A DNA stretch of 64,000 bases from Piezodorus guildinii (lineage: Eukaryota > Arthropoda > Insecta > Hemiptera > Pentatomidae), in assembly GCA_023052935.1 (NCBI GenBank), contig CM041293.1:171389341-171453340 (forward strand), written 5' to 3'. The notes beneath the pieces were generated by a model. It saw only the letters and a program-made list of their open reading frames with translations, did no database searches and had not been told where the DNA came from. The translations under genes were made by a program, and so were the position numbers. Positions 53,030 to 62,324 of this stretch are shown in pieces (position 1 is the first letter of the stretch; each line of letters opens with the position of its first letter).

Positions 53030-53360
53030 TTTGGTGCGCACTACGTCACCTTTATTACCTAATACAACTTTACAATACAATACCTAATACAAAGATAATA
53101 ATATGTTTGAAACATTTAGCTGTCCATCGGTATATTACACATCTATATTAATATTCTTTTATTTAAAAAAAAAAAAATCATACACAAAAAAAGTTTTTAT
53201 TTTTTCTCCTTTAGTTGGTTATCAAATTTGTTCAACAAATATCTTAACCTGTTTTTTATCAGTGCTGACAATATGATATGTTTATTTTTTTTTAATCTAC
53301 AAAAAGAAAGGTACTTTAGAGGAGGAAAATTTAAAATTTCGGCATTAAAGCTCAGTCAGA
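53030..53360 (+). repeat. FB1, diverged copy
   Basis: A diverged left end (TTTGGTGCGCACTACGTCACC), then CTGTCCATCGGTATATTACA and AAAGGTACTTTAGAGGAGG. It breaks off near 53360. Confidence 0.65.
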
Positions 53361-53550
53361 TTAGTTTAATCAGAACAAAATCTGTATTTTGAAAACATAT
53401 AACAAGAATTTTATAAAAAAATAAGTTTTTTATTTACTATAATAATTTAAGTTGATGCCCTATCCGCAACTTTACGCTTTATTCATTATGTACATAAGGT
53501 AATATTTTCTCAATTGGTTTTACTTTCTAACGGTATATAATAGTATATAG

Positions 53551-53554
<4 letters not shown>

Positions 53555-53603
<49 letters not shown>

Positions 53604-53609
53604 TATATT

Positions 53610-53660
<51 letters not shown>
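53555..53660. repeat. (TA)n microsatellite
   Basis: A long TA tract with a short TATTATATTATATTAG break. Confidence 0.95.
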
Positions 53661-53663
<3 letters not shown>

Positions 53664-53671
53664 TATAGTAT

Positions 53672-54303
53672 TTTTTTTTTTTCTTTTTTCCTTACATGGT
53701 AACCCCACATAAGGACCGTTTATTATGACATCATGTTACATACTTTAATGGTATACTACATGAATGATAATATGATTATATTAATTTACATATGAAAGTA
53801 GTATTACATTAACAATTATTACAGTATAATGTTTCAGATGCAATAGAACAAAATAAATAAAGTAACTATCATAACAAATTTAAAATAAAATGTTTGTCAA
53901 CAGAAAAGAATTACCTACGCTGCCCGTCTTTAGTCAGTGATTCAAAGTCAATGCCTTGAATGAATTTAAGTAAGTCTGTCTTGAATTTAGAGAACAAATT
54001 TTGTTCCGTCTCTGGCCAGTTTCCATTAACTATTATATTTTTAATTAAATGAAATCTTTGTCTGTCAAAAATTTTGCAGTCATAAAGTATATGTTTAAAA
54101 TTTTGAATTTGTTCGTCTTCGTCACATAAGTCTGTTTGTATTATGTTATATCGTTTGAGATAATGTTTCGTATTTCCGTGTTCTGTGATTAGTTGTGTTA
54201 GTTTATAATCATTACTGTGTACAGATGCATAGTCGTGTAATGTTATGTTTTGTATAAATCTGTGTAAACTTGGAGACTTGGTAGAAGTCACCCACATCTG
54301 TAC
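53672..54303 (-). pseudogene. 5'-truncated non-LTR element inserted in the (TA)n tract
   Basis: A poly(T) run (53671-53682) marks the 3' poly(A) tail on the minus strand. A 14-bp TSD, ATAGTATATAGTAT, is at 53658-53671 and 54304-54317. The frame 54297-53911 encodes HDYASVHSNDYKL and CDEDEQIQNFKHILYDC, a zinc-binding ORF2 C-terminus of the kind also seen at 49488-49817. It is about 630 bases long and lacks RT. Confidence 0.88.
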
Positions 54304-54317
54304 ATAGTATATAGTAT

Positions 54318-54660
54318 ATTATCCATATTACTATTCATATGTTCGGAAAAAAAAATATATTTGCTCTTTTTTCTTTAAGTTGGTTATCTAATTCGTTTAG
54401 ATTTCAAATTTAGTAGGTTTTTTTTTCAATCCTATGTTTTTTCAATTACATTATGTGATATTTTTTTTTAATATCCAAATTAAAGGTACATTAGAGGAAG
54501 AAAATTTAGAATATCGGTATTTAAGCCCTATTAGATCATTTCAATCAGAATGTAACCTACATAGTATTAAGAGCGTTAAATTGTGCATCGATAAAACGGG
54601 TTTAATCAAAATCGTAAGAGATGTTTTTGAGAAAATAATAAAAATTACCTAATGAAAAAC
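54318..54660 (+). repeat. FB1, diverged copy
   Basis: FB1 inner blocks (TTTAAGTTGGTTATCTAATTC, ATATCGGTATTTAAGCCCTA, AAATTGTGCATCGATAAAAC). It probably continues a copy whose left part is near 53470-53530, split by the (TA)n tract and the insertion. Confidence 0.68.
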
Positions 54661-55288
54661 GTTGCCTTAACTTCGCTCAAGGAATTCCCCATTCCAGCCA
54701 AAATAATCGATCCAATTTATATTTATTCTAAAGACCTGTTGAGTGGTGGGTACGGATATTGATGAAGAGCGACATTGGTTGTGGAAGGATGTTGGTTGTG
54801 AGGCAGGAGGCTTAATTAAAAGGTTGGGCAAGTGAGTAAGACCGCATCGCACCGAATTATCTAGCCAGTCGATCCTATCTTATCAGTATTGTACTTCTTT
54901 TAGTAATTAAGAATAAGTTATAATTATAACAGTTATTTGAAAATGATCCCTTTGAAGTTTGTCCACAAATATATCCGAAGAGAACCAGTTTTTTTTTTGT
55001 TTTTTTTCAAATGAATGAGAGACCGGCGAAGTTAATTATGGAGTGGGAAGAGAGTGGAAACTGGAGGGAAAAAAAATAAGAAGAAAAAGATGGGAAAATG
55101 AAATGGACGAAAGCCTGGAAGGAAATGGCATTAACGACTCTTGGAAAGAGAGGGCTGGAAAGAATTATGGAGGATAGAAAAGAAGAGGAGAAAAGCTCGT
55201 TATTGTAAAAATGCATGTAAAATTTATATAAATAATAATGCATGTAAAATATAAATTGGGAAAATATAACTATACAGTGTATTACATG

Positions 55289-55289
<1 letters not shown>
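54661..55289. other. Unassigned interval
   Basis: Contains a purine-rich patch near 55010-55200 (GAGAAAAAG-like) that produces open frames on the other strand. No gene supported. Confidence 0.4.

Positions 55290-55347
<58 letters not shown>
55290..55347. repeat. (TA)n microsatellite
   Basis: About 28 TA repeats. Confidence 0.95.
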
Positions 55348-55350
<3 letters not shown>

Positions 55351-55624
55351 CTGATTTATTTATCAGAGCTAACAAAAAGAGATGGTTATTTTTTTCGAAT
55401 TTACAAAATAGAAGGTACTTAAGTAAAATACATACAAGGAAGTAAAAATAGATTAAACAGAATTAGATTGATATATTTTACCATAAATATAGAAATAGAA
55501 AATAAAATATATTCTGTGTCCCTTAAGAATAAGAGATTGTACATTGATTTCTTTGTCTAGCCAAAAGAAGATATGAACATAGTCATTATTTAAAATAAGA
55601 AATATTATACAACACAAATAAATC

Positions 55625-56375
55625 TGGTGCGGGCAACACACGACTTTCACTTACCACCATATTTAAAATCAATGAAAGAATTTTCATATACAGTTAGAGG
55701 TAAAAATACGTGAAACTATTAAAGAATTAATTAAATTCAATTTCTATAGAATATTAGAAAAATTATAGATGTTTTATTAAAAAATCTATTATATTATTAT
55801 CTAAAATAATCAGTTAGTTTCACTCTCTATTAAATTTTAAAAGATTGTGTTTGAGATAATATTTTTTTTAAAATCTTTAGCTTTCCAGCGGTATATCATA
55901 CACGTATATTACTGTTCTTATGTTCAAAATCGAAAAATTGCATTAAAAAAATATTTTTCTTGTATTCTCCTTTAGTTGGGTATCGAATTCATTCAATTTA
56001 TATATTTACCCGTTTTTCATCAGTGGTAACAAGATAATATAGTTATTTTTATAGAATCAACAAAATTAAAGGTACTTTAGAGAAAAAAAAAATCTATTAA
56101 AATATCGGCATTTAAGCCCTGTCTGACCATTTAAATACAAATGAAACCTAGATGATATTAAAGCCCATTAAATTTTACATCGATATAGCGAGTTTAATCA
56201 AAATCGTCGGAACCGTTTTTGAGAAAATCGAAAAAAGGTGCAAAATGCAAGGTATAAAATGGCTCTTCTAGTAAGCTCATTTAGATGAAAAAGGTTTTGT
56301 AACGTCTCGGGCATATATTTGTCTTAAATATTAAATTTTAGTTTTATAGGACTTAGCGTTTCCGCCAAGGAGTTA

Positions 56376-56415
<40 letters not shown>

Positions 56416-56530
56416 CATTTTGTGGGACTTGGTTATTTGGACTCAGGGGACCCTAAAACGTGTATTTCCGTTGAAAACTGGAATTCGAAAATTTTCACGA
56501 TCGCAATACTTTCCCCTACTATATATAGTA
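55625..56530 (+). repeat. FB1, nearly complete unit
   Basis: Left terminus TCTGGTGCGGGCAACACACG and all FB1 blocks in order, to CACGATCGCAATACTTTCC near the right end; the last AGGTAAGTGAAAGT motif is lost. A (CA)n tract (56378-56412) has expanded inside it. Confidence 0.85.
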
Positions 56531-56559
56531 ATAAATGAATTGACAAACAATATATATAT

Positions 56560-57190
56560 TTAAACAGTAGGCTGTACATTCAACAGAATTTTAGGGTCCA
56601 CTGTGTCCAAACAAAGATAATGAACTCGCGCGAAAAGGTCTGTGTGTAAAGTAAATCTACCGGAAAAACAAAAAGTCTTTAAAAACTTAAATTTAATATT
56701 TAAAACAAAGATGCCCTTGGGATGATATTGTATCTTTTTTACCAAAATCGGCTGACCGGTAGAGGTACTTTATACTATTCATTTTGCACCTTTTTACGAT
56801 TTTCCTAAAAACGGTTCTAACGATTTATATTAAACTCACTAAATCGATAAATTTAAAGATTAAGAAAATTTAAAGAGAGAAGAGGAAATTTTTTTTTTCT
56901 TTTTGCTATTTTTATGTTTTTGAACATACGATGGCAATATAGATCTATAATATAATGTTGGAAAGCTAAAAATTAAAAATAAAAAAATTATATTATATAC
57001 ATTTTTTTTTAAAGTTGCCAGAGAGTGATGAAAAACCGATAAAACTAACTGATTGTATCAGATACTAAAATAATTTATTATTTGATAGAAACATGTTTCT
57101 ATTGAGACACTACGTAATAACTTCTTTAAAGATTTTTTTTTTCATCTTTATCTGTATTTTATAATTCTTAAATTTATTTTAATTAAATAT
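56560..57190 (-). repeat. FB1, reversed diverged copy
   Basis: Reversed FB1 blocks (AAAGGTCTGTGTGTAA, ACCAAAATCGGCTGACCGG, CATTTTGCACCTTTTTACG) placed head-on to the copy at 55625-56530, so the pair forms a large imperfect palindrome. Confidence 0.75.
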
Positions 57191-57757
57191 AATTAAAAAA
57201 AAAATGAATTAGTACTTCCTCTGTTTTGATAACACATTTTAAACTTTACTTTTACACTTTAATAATAATAGCTTGGATAAAATATACATACATTAAACAA
57301 TCAGATACATATATAACAAGACAATAAATAAGACAATCGTTTTAGATTTTATAAACTTTAAATATTGAAAACCCAATAAAGGACTTAAATAAGCAAGTAA
57401 GAGGAAGCAGCCTGAGGGCAATTGGAGAAGGCGTTAGTGATGCTAGACCTGCAACACCCCACAGTATTAATGAACGGTATCTACTAACCACTGCAGGGGC
57501 AGTCTGTCCCCTCCTAATGAATTAACAAAATGTCCACTCAATTTGTATTGTATAATTTAATTATTATTCAATACCTTACAAACAAAACAAAATACAATTT
57601 TAAAATAATTTTATATAGTACTTATTATTATGTTTAGAAAAAAAATAAAAAGACCATTTATAAACATAATGGTAGAAAAATGAAAAAATAATAACTGAAA
57701 GAACTACAGAAATATCAATTGCATGTTTATTATTATTATACAGAACCTCTTCATAAA

Positions 57758-57803
<46 letters not shown>

Positions 57804-57939
57804 CATTCGATTAAATCACTTATAATTAAGTATTTTATTTCAGAGAATCACGGAATAAAGTAATTGGTTTTATTAATATTTATAAGTTTTTCTCGTAATA
57901 AATTACATTATTTTTATTATTATGAAACAATTAACACAT
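57191..57939. other. AT-rich interval
   Basis: Holds a (TA)n tract near 57770-57800. No gene or repeat partner supported. Confidence 0.45.
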
Positions 57940-58200
57940 AACGACAGGTCCTTGGAACGTAAACAAAACCGTACATACAGACTTATAACAAACAAAAGTT
58001 TACCAACATATACGAACCCTCTATTCTCGTTTTTTACAGTAAACTACACGGACACGACAGTGGACTGTTTAATAACATGTCAATAGCTAAAATGTCACTC
58101 AGAAAAAGGCTAAGGAGAAGCTGGATGAGAGACCTTCTTGGCTAAATTAAAGCCTAGAAAGGGGTGCTGCTGGGCACTTTCCTTTCTGATGCCTATCATG
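57940..58200 (+). pseudogene. 3' end fragment of a Jockey element
   Basis: Similar to 4131-4435: CCTCTATTCTCGTTTT, CACGGACACGACA, then the ORF2 end RRSWMRDLL-like and GGGGTGCTGC. It ends where an F1 fragment starts. Confidence 0.7.
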
Positions 58201-58202
58201 TC

Positions 58203-58695
58203 TGGACAAACGATCAAAACTTTCCACATACTACAAAAGATTAATTTATATAACCATCATTAGGCCTATTTGGACATATGGGATTGAGTTATGGGTATCC
58301 ACCAAACCATCCAATTCTTCCCGCATTCAATCCTTGCAATCCAAAATCCTCCGAAAGATCCTAAACGCCCCTTACTTTGTCACCAATAAAATAATCCATG
58401 AAGACCTAAATATCCCATTAGTCACAGATCTAGCCCGAACTATATATTCCTCCTTTTATTCCAAATTACCCGTCCACTCCCACCCACTCGTCCGCAAACT
58501 CTCATCTCCTATTCCTGATCATCTTCCTAGGCGGCTGAAAAGACGATGGCCTCGAGACCTACTTAGCTGAATAAACTTTAAAGTGCTACCACTGGGTAGT
58601 TTCTTCACATGCCTGTATCACGCCCACTTGATCTATTAGCACATTTACTTATTGTATTTTATTGTAATACAGTTGTAAATTTCTTTTAAATAAAA
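58203..58695 (+). pseudogene. Jockey family F1 fragment (copy f)
   Basis: Thumb and C-terminus (KPSNSSRIQSLQSKILRKIL, RRLKRRWPRDLLS then stop at 58570), F1 3' UTR and an A-rich tail near 58690. The 78-codon frame 58334-58570 keeps a clean C-terminus. Confidence 0.87.
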
Positions 58696-59499
58696 AAAAA
58701 TATACTAGTTTATATTATATATTATTAGATTAAATTATTTTTATTGATTTATATTTTATTGAATTTTACAACTGTATATACATAAATACAAGTAAAAGTG
58801 TTGAATTAAGAATTTAAAATCCTATCTCGATAAGAATATACTATGAGCTCAACCAGCTTCCTTTAATTTATATGCGTGATATTTAAAATACTACTAACAG
58901 ATTAAACTTCGCGATAGAGCTGCTGTTCAAAGATAAGAAAATGTATCATTATAAAAAAATACAAATAAACTCTTAAAATAATGGGATGAGAATGACGTAG
59001 GAAACAACCTCACAATGACCTCCGCCTGAGGTCGAAATTCTAAAATTTCACGAGAAGTTCTTAAAATAAAAAATAACCCAAAGGTTTGAAGCTAACCAAT
59101 CCCCACGAGGTCTCATACATCAACCAAGAAATTTATAAACTTATTGTTTATAAGCTTACTCAATATTATAGCACACCAAAATATTATAGCACCTACGAAT
59201 ATTATTAATGCAATATTTAAACAATTATAATAATGAATGAAAGATAACATAAATACAACGCATCCGAAAAAAAACTCTGTACAAATCTTTTGAAATCCAT
59301 ATTTTAGTATGATAAATAGTAGAATTAATAAAACTGAAAATGTCATAAGAATATTTTTAAATAATATTGAAAAATAATCAAAATCCTAATTATTAGACCT
59401 ACAACTCTGTAAACATTTTTTTTTTTTTTTATTCTTTGAAACTGAGTTAGGACCATGGCACCCATAGCAGGCTGCCGGCATATAATCTAACTACAGCCG
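58696..59499. other. Unassigned interval with a hydrophobic frame
   Basis: 58745-58800 resembles a reversed F1 tail (TTTTACAACTGTATA). At 59113-59346 on the minus strand a 77-codon frame would encode a strongly hydrophobic peptide with two or three possible membrane segments. It has no recognisable family and sits in A/T-rich DNA, so I do not call it a gene. Confidence 0.4.
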
Positions 59500-60255
59500 C
59501 ACAGTGGGCAAAATCACCAATTTAGGTGAACAAAAGTTTCGAATTTTCTAGTGCTACACCTTTTTATTGTTAGTTGGCAAGACCCTTAATACTAATATTT
59601 CCCGCTATACCGTGTTTACGAATAAATAGTAAATGAGTGAATTATCCCTTTCACACATGTACCTAATAACCGTCAGTGTTCAAGGTGTGTTTAGCTCAAA
59701 GTCTTTCTGCTTCTATCTAAAAATGGACATTGCTGAGACAGATAAGACATCATATTTCCAAACACGTTATTGAATATACATTCCAATCTACCTGTAGAGT
59801 TATTTTATCAATTGGTAAATGTAAGCCCCTATTCAGTAACGACAAACTATATAACCCCTAAGTTATCCCAAGGATTTGTTTGTAAGATTTGTATCATCAA
59901 TCCTTCTAGTCTTTAAATATTACAAAGAATTTTTGCGACTTTCTGCGTTTTGGGTGATACATAATTTTTTCAGACACAGCACTCCGAATCAAAAGTTTTA
60001 CAATCTATAATTTGCAGAAGTTTCAAAATGATATAACATTTATCTATTAACAGGTTTTAGCAACGTTGAGCCATAATTAGGTTTTTTGTATTATTTTTTC
60101 TGTACTCGGGGACTTCAAACGTAAAATGTGGCGATGTTTTAGATTTTAGCAAATAAATTTGATGTTTGACAACTGTGCGTTGGCCAATCGTGTCAAAATT
60201 AGTTTTTACAATTTTTTATTATAATATTTTTCATATTTTTGTTGACCGTTGAGAA

Positions 60256-60424
60256 ATTAGATAAGGAGGATGGTTGGGTTTGCGGTCATTAGATCGAAAC
60301 ACACATTAAAACAACGGTTTCTGGAAGTCGAGGATTATATGACTTCTTTAGACACCTTTAGACACTTGTTTTAATGTGTATTTCTATCTAATGACCGCAG
60401 CCCCAACCATCTTCCTTATCTAAT
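60256..60424. mobile_element. Small foldback MITE
   Basis: 169 bp with arms of about 55-60 bases: ATTAGATAAGGAGGATGGTT at the left against its near-complement at the right, then GCGGTCATTAGAT and ACACATTAAAACAA. No clear TSD. Confidence 0.8.
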
Positions 60425-60439
60425 ATATATTTTTTCTAT

Positions 60440-60690
60440 GTTCGAAAATAACATATTTATTGAACTAAATCATTTTTAATCGACCGCCATTTCAAAACGA
60501 ATAAGATACTATGAAGGTATCAGGATCATCGTTGGATGCTCAAGTATTTTTGTGCAAAATTTTGACAAAATCGGTCAAGTAGTTTTAGAAAAAAGTCGCT
60601 TACGGCGAACAGACGGAGTTCTCTTTATTCGTTATTCCTTTATTAATAATAAAGTGGAAATAATCAGGATTCAATCTTTTTTTAAATATT
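60440..60690 (+). repeat. Dispersed repeat R-B, copy 3
   Basis: Shares AATCGACCGCCATTTC, GGATCATCGTTGGA and AAGTAGTTTTAGAAAAAAG with the other R-B copies. Confidence 0.65.
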
Positions 60691-60696
60691 TTAATT

Positions 60697-60809
60697 TTGC
60701 CGACGTTTCGGCACAAGCTTGTGAGCCATTTCCAAGCATAAACTAAGTCGAGTTTATGCTTGGACATGGCTGATGAAGGCTCACAAGCTTGAGCCGAAAC
60801 GTGTGGCAA
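60697..60809. repeat. 113-bp palindrome with ribozyme-like motif
   Basis: Arms run from TTGCCGACGTTTCGGC to GCCGAAACGTGTGGCAA, around AAGCATAAACT and its complement. On the plus strand CTGATGA (60770-60776), a GGCTC...GAGCC stem and GAAA (60796-60799) recall the hammerhead core. Confidence 0.75.
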
Positions 60810-60924
60810 TATGACCGATTTAGGTGGACAAAATTCTGAAACTTGTCTATATTTAACCTTTGGAGTCCCAGATTACGGAAACAAATATTTAAAAAATTAT
60901 AAAACTAATTAATTTTTTTACACA

Positions 60925-61320
60925 ATTGAGACGTTGATTTCCAAAAGGTACTAAAGGACATTTTTTACGAAATTGATTTTTTTACATATTTGTATTCTCA
61001 TCATTACGTTTTATCTAAATATTCTATTTGATGTTATCTAATGAATTCTCAAGTCCTTAAAAAACGCGATTGAGAAATGCGGTCATTTTCTAAAAGTACT
61101 AATTACGCATTTATTTTCGTTCCAAATCATTCTAAAAAAAATCATTTCATAACTTTAATATGATGTTATTATTATAGTAAAAAAATAATTCTAAATTTTA
61201 AGGCAAAAAGACCCAAATTAGCTAGTTTAATAATTTACTAATGAGATAATAATTTTCGCGCTTCCTGTAAAATTCCCTAGAATGGATATAGTACCTTTTG
61301 GAAATCAACGTCTCAATTAT
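60925..61320 (-). repeat. Dispersed repeat R-A, reversed copy
   Basis: Reverse of parts of 1-481. TTGAGACGTTGATTTCCAAA occurs at its left, and AAATCAACGTCTCAATTAT again closes the right side, so the repeat itself has inverted ends here. Confidence 0.62.
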
Positions 61321-61497
61321 CGAGCGCACCGTGGTCAAACATCAAATTTATTTGCTAAAATCTAAAACTCCTCTATATTTTACGTTTGAGGTCCCAGAAT
61401 CCGGGAAAAACAATACAAAATATCTAATTATGACTCGGAGTTGCTGAAATCTGCTAATAGATGTATTTTATATGGTTTAAGAAATTCTTGAAATTAT

Positions 61498-61790
61498 TTT
61501 CCAGTGGCACGACAGGCCGTGTAGGCCCTGGGCCTCGCGGTGTAAACTCCTGCGAGTTTACACTTACGTTTCACCGGTTCAATTTTTTTAGTGTAGGGTC
61601 ATCACCCCCTACGACTAATTTTGTGAGCGGCCACCCTTTGGCTTACGGGTCATACATACCCGGGGGAAAGGTTGTGAGTGAATCCACATTTTTTTAAATC
61701 CTTATAAAAGCCCCGCTGGGACGTGGATTCGAACTCGGAACCTGTCGCATGAGAGACTAGCGCGCTAGCCACTCAGCCACGGACTCCCCC
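61498..61790 (-). repeat. SINE-3, full-length tRNA-derived SINE
   Basis: On the minus strand it starts GGGGGGAGTCCGTGGCTGAG. The A-box region is TGGCTGAGTGGCTAGCGC and the B box is GAGTTCGAATCC, a serine-tRNA-like head. A body of about 200 bases follows. A perfect 11-bp TSD, CTTGAAATTAT, is at 61487-61497 and 61791-61801. The left arm of the enclosing inverted repeat shows the corresponding empty site near 59990-60030. The only copy of this family in the window. Confidence 0.9.
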
Positions 61791-62287
61791 CTTGAAATTA
61801 TATATTGTAAAATTTTTTTATTCGTAATGTTATGTCTGAAAAAAATGATGTATCACCCAAAACCCAAAAATTCTTTGTATATCTAAAGACTAGAAGGATT
61901 GACAAAACAAATCCTTTATATAACTTGGGGGTTATATAGTTTTTCGTTATTCAATAAGGGCAATCTATATTCAATAACGAGTTTGGAAATATAATGTCTT
62001 ACCTGCCTCAGCAATGTCCATTGTTAAATAAAAGCAAAAAGACTTTGCTCTAAATACAGCTTGAACAAAATAAATGACCATCGATATAAAAATAATCCCA
62101 CTGTCGGTTATTATGCACTTGTGTGAACAGGAACGATTCAGTCATTTACTATTTATTTGTAAACACGGTATTATCGTGGGAAATATTTGTATTAATGGTC
62201 TTGCTAACTAATAATAAAAAGGTGAAGCACTGGAAAATACCAAACTTTTGTGCACCTAAATTGGTGATTTAGCCCACTGTGCTTCGG

Positions 62288-62289
<2 letters not shown>

Positions 62290-62324
<35 letters not shown>

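Larger units (their letters stand above)
59500..62282. mobile_element. 2.8-kb inverted-repeat element
   Basis: The left arm (59500-60180) and right arm (61321-62282, which includes a 293-bp SINE) are diverged reverse complements. Both ends begin CACAGTGGGC followed by AAATCACCAATTTAGGTG. The centre (60181-61320) holds a small MITE, an R-B copy, a palindrome, a further fragment of the same element (60810-60905) and an R-A copy. No transposase is present and no TSD was found, so the superfamily is open. It could be one foldback element or two copies in opposite orientation. Confidence 0.8.

Noticed and set aside
59113..59346. 77-codon hydrophobic frame resembling a small membrane protein
   Set aside because: No family recognised, A/T-rich context, no supporting neighbour; such frames are expected by chance in this composition.
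59500..59506. RAG-type recombination signal or Transib element
   Set aside because: Only the heptamer matches. No nonamer with a 12/23 spacer was identified, and the 5-bp flanks (AGCCG and CTTCG) are not duplicated.
61715..61790. Serine-type tRNA gene on the minus strand
   Set aside because: It is the 5' head of SINE-3, with an 11-bp TSD around the whole 293-bp unit.
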